From NCBI GenBank assembly GCA_964383505.1, contig CAYLHB010000013.1:1-22877 (forward strand): a DNA stretch of 22,877 nt. Direction: 5' to 3'. Below are positions 1 to 7,129 of this stretch, one piece after another. The position numbers and the translations under genes are program-made. The stretch is from CAYLHB01 sp964383505 (GTDB lineage: Bacteria > Patescibacteriota > Minisyncoccia > Phycocordibacterales > UBA12088). Below the pieces are notes generated by a model. That model made no database searches and was not told the origin of the DNA. It saw only the letters and a program-made list of their open reading frames with translations. How positions within the stretch are numbered: position 1 is the stretch's first letter; every line of letters starts with the position of its first letter.

Positions 1-47
1 CATTGGGGGTTCTCCGCAAAGTGAGTTCTAACTTTTTTGTAAATACA

Positions 48-171
48 CCACCAATTCAGATTTGCGCGAGTATGCGCCTCGGGGCTACGCCCCTCGGCGC
101 GGGCTTCCGCCAAGAAATTCCAGGGCTTTTTGAAATCCACCGCCAAATTTCCCGCCGCGAGGCGGCGGTTC
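48..171 (+). repeat. Left copy of perfect 124-bp inverted repeat
   Basis: The reverse complement of this stretch equals 1645-1768 base for base. It starts at CCACCAATTCAG, matching the tRNA-Ala 3' end on the other side, and ends where the 33-bp extra segment begins. It contains two short hairpins: a core at 81-93 (GGGGC, loop TAC, GCCCC) and one at 152-168 (CCGCCGC, loop GAG, GCGGCGG). Confidence 0.9.
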
Positions 172-204
172 CCAAACAAAGTTTGGATTGCGCCAAAGGC
201 GCAA
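172..204 (+). repeat. Double-hairpin segment present only in the left repeat copy
   Basis: These 33 bases consist of two perfect hairpins joined by one A: CCAAAC-AAA-GTTTGG (172-186) and TTGCGCC-AAA-GGCGCAA (188-204). Homology to the right copy resumes on the far side (GAGCCGATG at 205-213 pairs with CATCGGCTC at 1636-1644). The segment is therefore a clean insertion here or a clean deletion there. Confidence 0.75.
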
Positions 205-268
205 GAGCCGATGGAGAGAGATTGCAAATTGTCGGTGTAAATGCCACGCCTAACTCACACGCAATTCT

Positions 269-1792
269 ATGATCAAATATTTTATCTACTGCCGAAAATC
301 TAGTGAGGATGATGAACGCCAAGCATTGAGCATTGAGGCGCAACTTCAAGAATTGCGTGATTTCGCCAAGCAAAACTCTCTTTTCGTGGTTAAGGAGTAT
401 TACGAAAGCAAAACTGCCAAAGAGCCGGGGCGAGAAATTTTTAATGAAATGCTTGGCGAAATTGAAAAAGGCGTGGCACAGGGAATTTTAGCGTGGAATC
501 CCGATAGATTGGCGAGAAATAGCATAGACGGCGGGCGTGTGATTTATCTCGTGGACACCGGAAAAATAACCTCGTTAAAATTCCCAACATTTTGGTTTGA
601 AGCGACACCGCAAGGAAAATTCATGTTGAGTGTCGCTTTCGGTCAAGCAAAATATTACACCGACAATTTAAGAGAAAACATTTTGCGCGGTATTCGCCAA
701 AAGATTAGGCGTGGTGAATTATCCGCAAAAGCCCCTTTAGGATATTTCAACGAGCCACGACTTCGCACGATTGAACCGGACAAAAAGACATTTGCGAAAG
801 TCAGAGAAGCATTAGGGGCTTTTGCAACCGGCGAATACACACTCACCGCAATTCAACGCAAAATGTTTTCTCTTGGCTTGGTTGGCAAAACGGGCAAACC
901 TTTGCACCTCGCCACGATTGAAGGAATACTCACGAATCCTTTTTATTACGGTCATTTTCGTTATCGAGGCGAGGTTCATCAAGGTTCGCATAAGCCAATG
1001 ATTACAAAGAAACTTTTTGATCAAATCCAAAACGCACTTGTCGCTAATGGGAAACCCCGCAAAAAGCGAGGACCAAAAAACTTTCACTATCTCGGTTTTG
1101 CTACTTGTGGGGAGTGCGGATATTCTATAACAGCGGAAAGGCACATCAAGAAAAGCGGACTAAAGTTTGTTTATTATCGTTGCACCCACAAGAGCAAAAC
1201 TATCAAGTGTTCACAAAATCGCTTTTTGCGGGAGGAGGAACTAACGCGCCAAGTAAAAGAACTGTGTCAAAAAGTTTCTTTGCCCGACGAGTGGCGGGAA
1301 AAGTTTTTAGCAAAACTGGAAACCGAGAACAAAGAATCCCGCCACTCATCAGACCTTTTCGCTCAAAATCTCCGCGATCAAATTTCCGCCATTAAAGAAA
1401 AACTGGAGCGGCTAACGGACGCATATTTAGCCGAAGCGTTGGAATTGGCGGAATACCAAGAGCGCAAGAACAAACTAATGGCGGAAAAGAAAACGCTAGA
1501 GGAGAAATTGAGCGATTTTGAGCGAAAAGGCAATCATTGGCTCGAACTCATGCGGAATTGGATTTTAGAAGCCAACCAAGCCGAAAATCTCTCCAAACAA
1601 GAAAATCCCTCTCGGATGAAGGATTTTCTTGTTTTCATCGGCTCGAACCGCCGCCTCGCGGCGGGAAATTTGGCGGTGGATTTCAAAAAGCCCTGGAATT
1701 TCTTGGCGGAAGCCCGCGCCGAGGGGCGTAGCCCCGAGGCGCATACTCGCGCAAATCTGAATTGGTGGACCCGAGGAGATTCGAACTCCTGA
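269..1792 (+). CDS. Large serine recombinase (site-specific resolvase/integrase family)
   Basis: This 507-aa protein has the N-terminal resolvase fold: YCRKSS at residues 7-12 places the catalytic serine at about Ser11, followed by SIEAQ and the WNPDRLAR segment with the conserved DRLAR motif. A 'recombinase' domain follows (about 150-260), then a zinc ribbon with CGEC and a later Cys pair (about 280-320), and a coiled-coil C-terminal region (about 365-420). Such enzymes cut and rejoin DNA through a 5'-phosphoserine link at attachment sites. The last roughly 50 residues are encoded inside the right inverted repeat, and the end (WWTRGDSNS) is read from the antisense strand of the tRNA-Ala T-arm, which also supplies the stop. 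The ATG at 269 fits the usual family N-terminus; no clear Shine-Dalgarno precedes it. Codon use is AT-richer than neighbouring genes, which suggests transfer. Confidence 0.9.
   Translation: MIKYFIYCRKSSEDDERQALSIEAQLQELRDFAKQNSLFVVKEYYESKTAKEPGREIFNEMLGEIEKGVAQGILAWNPDRLARNSIDGGRVIYLVDTGKITSLKFPTFWFEATPQGKFMLSVAFGQAKYYTDNLRENILRGIRQKIRRGELSAKAPLGYFNEPRLRTIEPDKKTFAKVREALGAFATGEYTLTAIQRKMFSLGLVGKTGKPLHLATIEGILTNPFYYGHFRYRGEVHQGSHKPMITKKLFDQIQNALVANGKPRKKRGPKNFHYLGFATCGECGYSITAERHIKKSGLKFVYYRCTHKSKTIKCSQNRFLREEELTRQVKELCQKVSLPDEWREKFLAKLETENKESRHSSDLFAQNLRDQISAIKEKLERLTDAYLAEALELAEYQERKNKLMAEKKTLEEKLSDFERKGNHWLELMRNWILEANQAENLSKQENPSRMKDFLVFIGSNRRLAAGNLAVDFKKPWNFLAEARAEGRSPEAHTRANLNWWTRGDSNS
1645..1768 (-). 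repeat. Right copy of perfect 124-bp inverted repeat
   Basis: This is the exact reverse complement of 48-171. It codes the recombinase tail on the plus strand and ends six bases into the tRNA-Ala 3' end (CCACCA on the minus strand). It lacks the 33-bp double hairpin found beside the left copy. The hairpins at 1648-1664 and 1723-1735 are in frame within the recombinase gene, giving NRRLAAG and EGRSPE. Confidence 0.9.
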
Positions 1793-1838
1793 CCTCCGCA
1801 GTGCAAATGCGGCGCTCTACCAACTAAGCTACGGGCCC
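1763..1838 (-). tRNA. tRNA-Ala (anticodon UGC)
   Basis: The minus strand folds into a full 76-nt cloverleaf with an encoded CCA. The acceptor stem is GGGCCCG/CGGGTCC and contains the G3:U70 wobble that identifies alanine tRNAs. The D-arm contains AGTTGGTAGAGC, the anticodon stem-loop is CCGCA-TTTGCAC-TGCGG with anticodon TGC, and the T-loop is GTTCGAATC. The gene lies 17 bases after ddl on the same strand and its 3' end is shared with the recombinase element. Confidence 0.97.
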
Positions 1839-1855
1839 GTGGGAAGTAGAATACT

Positions 1856-2818
1856 TTACCGTCGCGAAAGCGCAAGGGTGATAAGATGGTCAAGAAAATC
1901 AGGAAACTTCGCACCCACCGCACCCACCGCCTTGGGGATAAGTGACGTTTCGGTCAAGCCGGGGAGAGTGTTCACCTCTAAAAAGTAGATACCGCGCGGG
2001 CTTACAATAAAGTCGCTCCGGGAGTAGTGGCGGAGCCCGAGTGCGCGATGCACGGTGCGCGCGAGCTCCTCGAGCACCTTGTTGGTGTCCACAAGAAAGC
2101 GCGCGGGGCAAATTTCGTCGCTCGCCCCGCCGTACTTTGCCTCGTAATCAAAAAAAGTGCGATCTTTCGGAACAATCTCAATAGGGGGTAGCGCGTAGTG
2201 CTCTTCACCTCGAAACTGCTCCACCACCCCCACGGTCGCCTCGACACCGGGAATATACTCCTCTACGAGCACCTGATCACCATGTGCAAACGCGTCGAGT
2301 ATGCCATTTAGAAACGTGTGGTAATCGCGCGCGATGACCACGCCCACCGACGAGCCGCCGTCGAGTGGCTTTATGACCGAGGGCTGGGGAAATGACCCGA
2401 ACAGGCTTATAATGCCCCGCTCCGTCACCTCGCGTGTGAGCACATGGTGGAGCGCTGTTTGCACACCCGCCACCGCGACGCGCTCCTTCGCGAGGACCTT
2501 GTTCATACTTATTGCCGAGGCGAGAGGACCAGAACCGGTGTAGGGTACTGAAAATCGCTCAAGAAGACGCTGGAGCGTACCGTCTTCTCCGTACTTGCCG
2601 TGAAGTGCGACGAATGCGACGTCCACGCTTTGTAGCGCATGTGCCGGTTCCACCTGCATCCCACGCACGTGCCAATACCCATCACGACTTATAAACACCT
2701 CACGTGACTCATACTTATCTTGCGGTAGGTGTGAGAGCACTGCCGCACCAGTTTTGAGCGAAACCTCATACTCGCTCGACGGCCCACCCCGAAGCACCGC
2801 TACACGCGTCTTGGACAT
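1856..2818 (-). CDS. ddl: D-alanine--D-alanine ligase
   Basis: This 320-aa ATP-grasp enzyme joins two D-alanines for the peptidoglycan stem peptide in the cytoplasm. Visible signs are the N-terminal RGGPSSEYEVSLKTG segment that binds the first D-Ala, the ATP-grasp lysine region VIKPLDGGSSVG, and the C-terminal metal and substrate motif EVNTLPGLTETS. The start at ATG 2818 matches the family's first beta strand. An in-frame GTG at 2869 overlaps the uvrC stop and would add 17 unconserved residues. A -10-like box sits 6 bases before the ATG, so the gene may have its own leaderless transcript in addition to read-through from uvrC. tRNA-Ala follows on the same strand. Confidence 0.95.
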   Translation of the reverse strand: MSKTRVAVLRGGPSSEYEVSLKTGAAVLSHLPQDKYESREVFISRDGYWHVRGMQVEPAHALQSVDVAFVALHGKYGEDGTLQRLLERFSVPYTGSGPLASAISMNKVLAKERVAVAGVQTALHHVLTREVTERGIISLFGSFPQPSVIKPLDGGSSVGVVIARDYHTFLNGILDAFAHGDQVLVEEYIPGVEATVGVVEQFRGEEHYALPPIEIVPKDRTFFDYEAKYGGASDEICPARFLVDTNKVLEELARTVHRALGLRHYSRSDFIVSPRGIYFLEVNTLPGLTETSLIPKAVGAVGAKFPDFLDHLITLALSRR

Positions 2819-2824
2819 AGTGAG

Positions 2825-2833
2825 AGTATACCA
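2825..2833 (-). promoter_or_regulatory. Extended -10 promoter for ddl
   Basis: The minus strand reads TGGTATACT, then six bases, then the ddl ATG. TGG before TATACT fits an extended -10 element. A start site about 7 bases downstream would fall on the ATG, giving a leaderless message. No good -35 hexamer is visible. Confidence 0.45.
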
Positions 2834-2865
2834 CCAGGAGAGCGCCGTGTGCGATGTGAGAGGAC

Positions 2866-4128
2866 TCACATGTGTGTACCCAGTACGACCCCGCTCTTGC
2901 GGCGATGCCGCGAGAGTGAGAATCGATGTGCTTCCGAGTTTGCAAGGAGAATGGCCGTGCGGTGCGTATTGCGCAACGAAGGGTCGCCTCGGATGGATTT
3001 CGGGCGATGGTGCTCATCTTTTGTGACTGCAACTACCGGAATGCTGTAGCCGAACTCATCAAGCACCTTCCGTGCCGCATTGAGCTGAGCGGTACTCCCA
3101 TCAACCACAATGAGTCGCGGGAGCATCCACTCGGTGTGCACAAGACGGCGGGTGAGTACTTGGGACAGCGCGGCGGTGTCATCTGCGGCAGTAATGTCTC
3201 GTATATTGAACGTTCGGTATGCTGCTTTGACCGGCGCTCCATCTTCCACCACCACGCATACCCCGACCATGTTGCTCCCTTTGAGGTGCGCCACATCGTA
3301 CGCCTCAATGCGCATGGGAGAACCTTTTTGATACGTCTGCTCACTGCGAATGAGTGACACATCCTCAATGTGGCGAAGCGCGAAGAGCTGGCGCTTGTAC
3401 TCTCCGGCCTCCTCAAATGCGTGCACCTCTGCGGCGGCATGCATGGCACGCTCAAGTGAATGCATTAGCTGTTTTTTTCGCCCCTCAAAAAACATACGGA
3501 TGTGACGTATTGTTTTTTTGTAGGTACGCGCGTCTGTATGTGCGGGTGGGTACACGCCGATACTTTGATTGAACGAGAGCTTTTTATCGTTTCGGGCCAT
3601 GAGCACATCCACTGGCTCACGTGTGTCAAAGTAGGGAAATATTCGGCGAATGAGCCGGAGCGCGTCTTTGAATTGCCCTGCGTGTACAAACGGGCCGTAC
3701 ACAGGGAGTGGGACCTTGCGTGGCGAGTCACCCACAAGTATTTCGAGCGTATGCACAAGGTCTTTCCCGCGTACGGTAAGGAGACGGGGCCACACCTCGT
3801 TTGTGGTGATGACGAGGTAGTTGAAGCTCTTATCATCTTTGTCGCGGGTGTTGTAGTGCGGTTTGAGCTCCTTGATGAGGTGTGCTTCAAGCACGAGTGC
3901 CTCAAGCACCGAGTCGGTCACACGATAGTCTACGCGATGTGCTTTTTCCACCATGTCACGTATGTGGACACCTCGTGTGGCCACAAGGTCGGGGGCAAAA
4001 TACGAGCGCACCCTGTCGCGCAGTGAGGTCGCCTTTCCGACGTAGAGCACCTCACGCCGCCCGCCCATAAACAGGTATACACCCGGCGAAGCAGGGAGTG
4101 AGCGAACAGAGGGGTTATCTTTTTGCAT
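2866..4128 (-). CDS. uvrC: Shortened UvrC excinuclease subunit
   Basis: UvrC makes both incisions around a DNA lesion in nucleotide-excision repair. The N-terminal GIY-YIG nuclease is present (GVYLF at 16-20, YVGKA at 29-33, Glu81). A UVR-like helical hairpin for UvrB contact spans about 218-252. The C-terminal RNase H-like nuclease retains candidate catalytic Asp278 (AYDVAH), Asp343 (VVDGS) and His401 (EAHRF). The protein is 420 aa against about 600 in typical bacteria and ends right after the nuclease, so the helix-hairpin-helix domain is missing. The cysteines that hold a cluster in E. coli-type UvrC are also absent; the aligned region reads LSFNQSIGVYPPAH. The gene precedes ddl on the same strand. 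Confidence 0.93.
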   Translation of the reverse strand: MQKDNPSVRSLPASPGVYLFMGGRREVLYVGKATSLRDRVRSYFAPDLVATRGVHIRDMVEKAHRVDYRVTDSVLEALVLEAHLIKELKPHYNTRDKDDKSFNYLVITTNEVWPRLLTVRGKDLVHTLEILVGDSPRKVPLPVYGPFVHAGQFKDALRLIRRIFPYFDTREPVDVLMARNDKKLSFNQSIGVYPPAHTDARTYKKTIRHIRMFFEGRKKQLMHSLERAMHAAAEVHAFEEAGEYKRQLFALRHIEDVSLIRSEQTYQKGSPMRIEAYDVAHLKGSNMVGVCVVVEDGAPVKAAYRTFNIRDITAADDTAALSQVLTRRLVHTEWMLPRLIVVDGSTAQLNAARKVLDEFGYSIPVVAVTKDEHHRPKSIRGDPSLRNTHRTAILLANSEAHRFSLSRHRRKSGVVLGTHM

Positions 4129-4174
4129 GGTTATAGAGTAAGGTAGCTATGGCAAATTTAGAAGAGGGGCGAGT

Positions 4175-4345
4175 ATGGAAAACATGGAATTGCATTTCAC
4201 AGAGACCCCGTGCGAGTTGCGCTGTACAAGATGCGGCACCGAACTCGCTCCCGAGAATGTGGAGTGGGAGTGTGAAGCTATAAGCGACAAGTCATACCCT
4301 GTGTGCAAGGAGTGCAAGGAGTGCAAGGAAAAGCGCATCATATAG
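4175..4345 (+). CDS. Small cysteine-rich (zinc-ribbon-like) protein, 56 aa
   Basis: This short frame starts at ATG 4175 and ends at TAG 4343-4345. It encodes two Cys clusters, CELRCTRCG near residues 13-21 and VCKECKECKEK near 43-53, a spacing that suggests a zinc ribbon. Between them lies an acidic stretch. The second cluster is built from a 9-bp DNA unit (TGCAAGGAG) repeated three times with one change. A purine-rich GAAGAGG lies about 8 bases upstream, and a strong intrinsic terminator lies 29 bases after the stop, supporting an independent transcription unit between divergent uvrC and convergent uvrA. An alternative start is ATG 4184. I do not recognise the family; a nucleic-acid or metal-binding role is a guess from the cysteines. 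Confidence 0.6.
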   Translation: MENMELHFTETPCELRCTRCGTELAPENVEWECEAISDKSYPVCKECKECKEKRII

Positions 4346-4374
4346 CGCAAATACTGACACACACACCATCTTTC

Positions 4375-4403
4375 GGCGGGGAGATCTCCCCGCCTACTTT
4401 TTT
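4375..4403 (+). terminator. Intrinsic terminator after the 56-aa gene
   Basis: A perfect palindrome at 4375-4394 (GGCGGGG, AGATCT, CCCCGCC) is followed by TAC and six T on the plus strand. The T run is on the plus side only, so it terminates the small plus-strand gene. It overlaps the last codons of uvrA, which comes from the other direction. Confidence 0.85.
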
Positions 4404-6988
4404 AACACTCGTTTAAGGTACCTTCCCGTGTGGCTCTCTTTGCACCGCGCGACAGCCTCGGGTGTGCCCTGCACCACCACCTTTCCTCCCCCCACCCCAC
4501 CCTCGGGACCTATGTCAATAATCCAGTCGGCACACTTCACCACGTCCATATTGTGCTCAATCACCACCACCGTATTACCTCGCTTCACAAGCGTATCAAG
4601 AATCTCTAGGAGCTTTTTCACATCGTCGTAGTGGAGCCCTATCGTGGGTTCATCGAGGAGGTATATCGTTTTTTGCACGTGCGGGCGGTAGAGCTCGCTC
4701 GCTATTTTTACGCGCTGGGCTTCACCGCCGGAGAGTGTGGTAGCACTCTGCCCCAGCTCCAAATACCCTAAACCAACGGACGCGAGCGTGCCGAGCCGAT
4801 CGGTTATCTGCGGAATATCCTCAAAGAACGTAAGTGCTTCTTCCACCGATATGGTGAGTATTTCGTAGATGTTCTTTTTTTTATAGCGCACCTCGAGCGT
4901 GTCTTTCATAAAACGTCGTCCCCCGCACACATCGCACGTCACATACACCGTCGGCAAGAAGTGCATCTCGACCGCAATGGTGCCATTCCCTTGGCACGCC
5001 TCACACCTCCCCCCGCGCCTGTTTTCCGGCACATTGAACGAGAAGCGCGACGCGCTCCACCCCCGCGCACGCGCCTCATCGGTTGCCGCAAAGAGCTCAC
5101 GTATGTAGGTGAACGCGCCAGTGTAGGTTGCGGGGTTGCTCCTCGGGGTGCGCCCAATAGGCGACTGGTCGATGAGTATCACGCGCGAGAGGTACTCGGT
5201 GCCGGTGAGGCTTGAGCAGTTAAAGAGTGTGCTCGTGCGCTTATCGCGGTCGAGACGACCTTCCAAGTTTCTATGGAGTATCTCGTACATAAACGAGGAC
5301 TTTCCCGAACCCGACACACCCGTAATACAGGTGAGTCGTCCAAGTGGAATGTCGGCGTTCATACCCTGAATGTTGTAGATGGCTCCGTTGCGCACCCTCA
5401 CCCAGCCCTTGTCCTCTTCCCTACGCTCATCTGGCACCTCAATAGACTCTTCACCGCGCAGGTAGGCGAGCGTGCGTGAGCCCGACACGTTCTTCTTCGC
5501 AGTGAGCAGCTTTTCAAGCCAACCGGACACCACCACCTCCCCACCGTGCACTCCCGCACCCGGACCGATATCCACCAAGTAGTCGCTTGAGAAAATGGTG
5601 TCCTCATCATGTTCCACTACAATAATGGTGTTCCCGAGGTCACGGAGGGCGGTGAGCGTTTTTATGAGCCGTTCGTTGTCGCGCTGGTGAAGGCCTATGG
5701 TCGGCTCGTCGAGCACGTAGAGTGCTCCCACGAGGCCGGAACCGAGTTGACTCGCGAGCCGAATACGTTGGGCCTCGCCGCCGGAGAGCGTGTTCGCGCG
5801 TCTGTCGAGCGTGAGGTACTCAATGCCGACATTCACCATGAACTGGAGCCGCGCTTCAATTTCCTTGAGGAGTACGGTTGAAATTTCTCGCTCCTTCTCG
5901 TTGAGTTCGAGTGAGCGAATAAACACTCTCGCGTCCTCAATCGAAAGTGCAACAAAATCCACAATACTCTTCCCCTCTCTGGGACCCCCACCAAGGAATA
6001 CCGAGAGTGCTTCGGGCCGCAAACGCTTACCGTTGCAGGCACTACATACCTCGTGGTGGAAAAAGCCGGTCATCCCGAGGCCGTTACAAGACGAGCATGC
6101 TCCGTAGGGAGAGTTGAAGGAAAACAGACGAGGTTCCACTTCCGGAAAACTGGTGCCGTCTTTTGGGCAAATAAAACGAGAGGAAAATACGCGCAACTCC
6201 CCGTTCGGGTCCTCGACCTTTATGAGCCCATCTGCCTCATGGAGCGATGTTTCTATTGCCTCTTTCAAACGCTCCCGAGCATCGGGCGAGCGTGCCGAAA
6301 ACTCCGACACATAGAGCTCGTCCACGAGCACGTCTATGTCGTGCCGCTTCGTCTTGGTAAGTACGATACGGTCACGAAGCGCATGTTCTACCCCATCAAT
6401 GCGCACTTTTTCATACCCTTTCCCTAGGAGGTCGTAGAGGAGCTGGTAGTACTCACCCTTTCGACCCACCACAACCGGTGCCCACAGGCGCACCTTGCGG
6501 TCATCGTACGTCACCCCGAGCACTTTTTTATCCGATTCATGCGTGGTGGTCTTTGTGACCATCTCAATAATGGCACGCTCAAGCTCGTCCCCACTCAATC
6601 GCTCAATCCGGGTACCGCACACCGGACAGTGCGCACGACCAACCCGAGCGTAGAGAATGCGCAGGTAGTCGTATATTTCAGTGATGGTCGCAACCGTTGA
6701 ACGCGGGTTGTTTGAGCGCGACTTTTGGTCGATTGAAATAGCGGGCGAGAGACCGGTTATTTCCTCCACGTCCGGCTTTTGCATTTGATTGAGAAACTGG
6801 CGCGCGTAGGCAGAGAGCGACTCAACGTATCTCCGCTGACCCTCCGCAAAGATCGTGTCGAATGCGAGGGAAGACTTGCCCGAACCGGACAAACCAGTAA
6901 ACACCACGAGACAATTGCGTGGGAGCTCCACGGAAACATTTTTTAGGTTGTGCGTGCGCGCACCTTTGACTGTAATTTTTTCTTCCAT
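4394..6988 (-). CDS. uvrA: UvrA excinuclease ATPase subunit
   Basis: UvrA is the damage-sensing ABC ATPase dimer that loads UvrB onto DNA. The protein (864 aa, slightly shorter than the usual 940 or so) has two ABC modules: Walker A GLSGSGKSS near the N-terminus and GVSGSGKSS about two-thirds along, and two LSGGEAQR signatures each followed by a Walker B with DEPTIGLH. Zinc modules are seen at CPVCG, at CPKDG with CSSCNGLG, at CSACNGKR, and at CEACQGNG with CDVCGGRRF. The CPKDG module has Asp where many homologues have Cys or His. The start is taken at ATG 6988 (MEEKITVKGART); a GTG at 6994 adds two residues. The other two excision genes flank it. Confidence 0.96.
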   Translation of the reverse strand: MEEKITVKGARTHNLKNVSVELPRNCLVVFTGLSGSGKSSLAFDTIFAEGQRRYVESLSAYARQFLNQMQKPDVEEITGLSPAISIDQKSRSNNPRSTVATITEIYDYLRILYARVGRAHCPVCGTRIERLSGDELERAIIEMVTKTTTHESDKKVLGVTYDDRKVRLWAPVVVGRKGEYYQLLYDLLGKGYEKVRIDGVEHALRDRIVLTKTKRHDIDVLVDELYVSEFSARSPDARERLKEAIETSLHEADGLIKVEDPNGELRVFSSRFICPKDGTSFPEVEPRLFSFNSPYGACSSCNGLGMTGFFHHEVCSACNGKRLRPEALSVFLGGGPREGKSIVDFVALSIEDARVFIRSLELNEKEREISTVLLKEIEARLQFMVNVGIEYLTLDRRANTLSGGEAQRIRLASQLGSGLVGALYVLDEPTIGLHQRDNERLIKTLTALRDLGNTIIVVEHDEDTIFSSDYLVDIGPGAGVHGGEVVVSGWLEKLLTAKKNVSGSRTLAYLRGEESIEVPDERREEDKGWVRVRNGAIYNIQGMNADIPLGRLTCITGVSGSGKSSFMYEILHRNLEGRLDRDKRTSTLFNCSSLTGTEYLSRVILIDQSPIGRTPRSNPATYTGAFTYIRELFAATDEARARGWSASRFSFNVPENRRGGRCEACQGNGTIAVEMHFLPTVYVTCDVCGGRRFMKDTLEVRYKKKNIYEILTISVEEALTFFEDIPQITDRLGTLASVGLGYLELGQSATTLSGGEAQRVKIASELYRPHVQKTIYLLDEPTIGLHYDDVKKLLEILDTLVKRGNTVVVIEHNMDVVKCADWIIDIGPEGGVGGGKVVVQGTPEAVARCKESHTGRYLKRVLKK

Positions 6989-7023
6989 ACCCACTGCCCC
7001 CGGATGGAGCCGAGGGTGCCCCT

Positions 7024-7032
7024 ACTCTACCA
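7024..7032 (-). promoter_or_regulatory. Candidate extended -10 for uvrA
   Basis: The minus strand has TGGTAGAGT, about 35 bases before the uvrA ATG. The TGG plus -10 form matches the other promoters in this window, but the hexamer is a weaker match. The leader would be about 30 bases long. Confidence 0.3.
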
Positions 7033-7092
7033 CGGCGCGTTGGCTTTTCCACAGTCGCTCAAAAACGTGCGTTTATTGCACCCCAATCACGT

Positions 7093-7098
7093 TATACT
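7093..7098 (+). promoter_or_regulatory. -10 box for the 69-aa membrane protein gene
   Basis: A TATACT hexamer lies 31 bases before ATG 7130 in an otherwise AT-rich gap between divergent uvrA and this gene. I see no well-spaced -35; the TTGCAC at 7076-7081 is only 11 bases away. Confidence 0.35.
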
Positions 7099-7129
7099 TA
7101 CTTCATTCTTACTAACTAGCACTTTTATT

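Larger units (their letters stand above)
48..1768 (+). mobile_element. Serine recombinase unit bounded by 124-bp inverted repeats, abutting tRNA-Ala
   Basis: A single recombinase gene is enclosed by two perfect 124-bp inverted copies (48-171 and 1645-1768). The right copy covers the recombinase C-terminus and the last six bases of the tRNA-Ala gene. The enclosed DNA is visibly more AT-rich than the rest of the window, which fits acquisition by transfer. I see no cargo gene and no obvious target-site duplication just outside the repeats. Integration at a tRNA 3' end is common for recombinase elements, but long terminal inverted repeats are not typical of large serine recombinases. The unit could therefore be an invertible segment, a remnant with one end duplicated in reverse, or an assembly inversion near a contig end. 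Confidence 0.6.

Noticed and set aside
3..272. Open frame of 89 codons upstream of the recombinase
   Set aside because: It lies across the inverted repeat and hairpins, has no ribosome site and no protein-like composition; the frame is a by-product of the repeat, whose other copy is coding.
1534..1923. Minus-strand frame of 129 codons across the tRNA
   Set aside because: It overlaps the recombinase, tRNA-Ala and the ddl end; it is the shadow of real features.
4147..4362. Minus-strand 71-codon frame opposite the small Cys-rich gene
   Set aside because: The repeated LHSLHSLHT comes from the CKE repeat on the other strand; the plus strand has the terminator and a better start.
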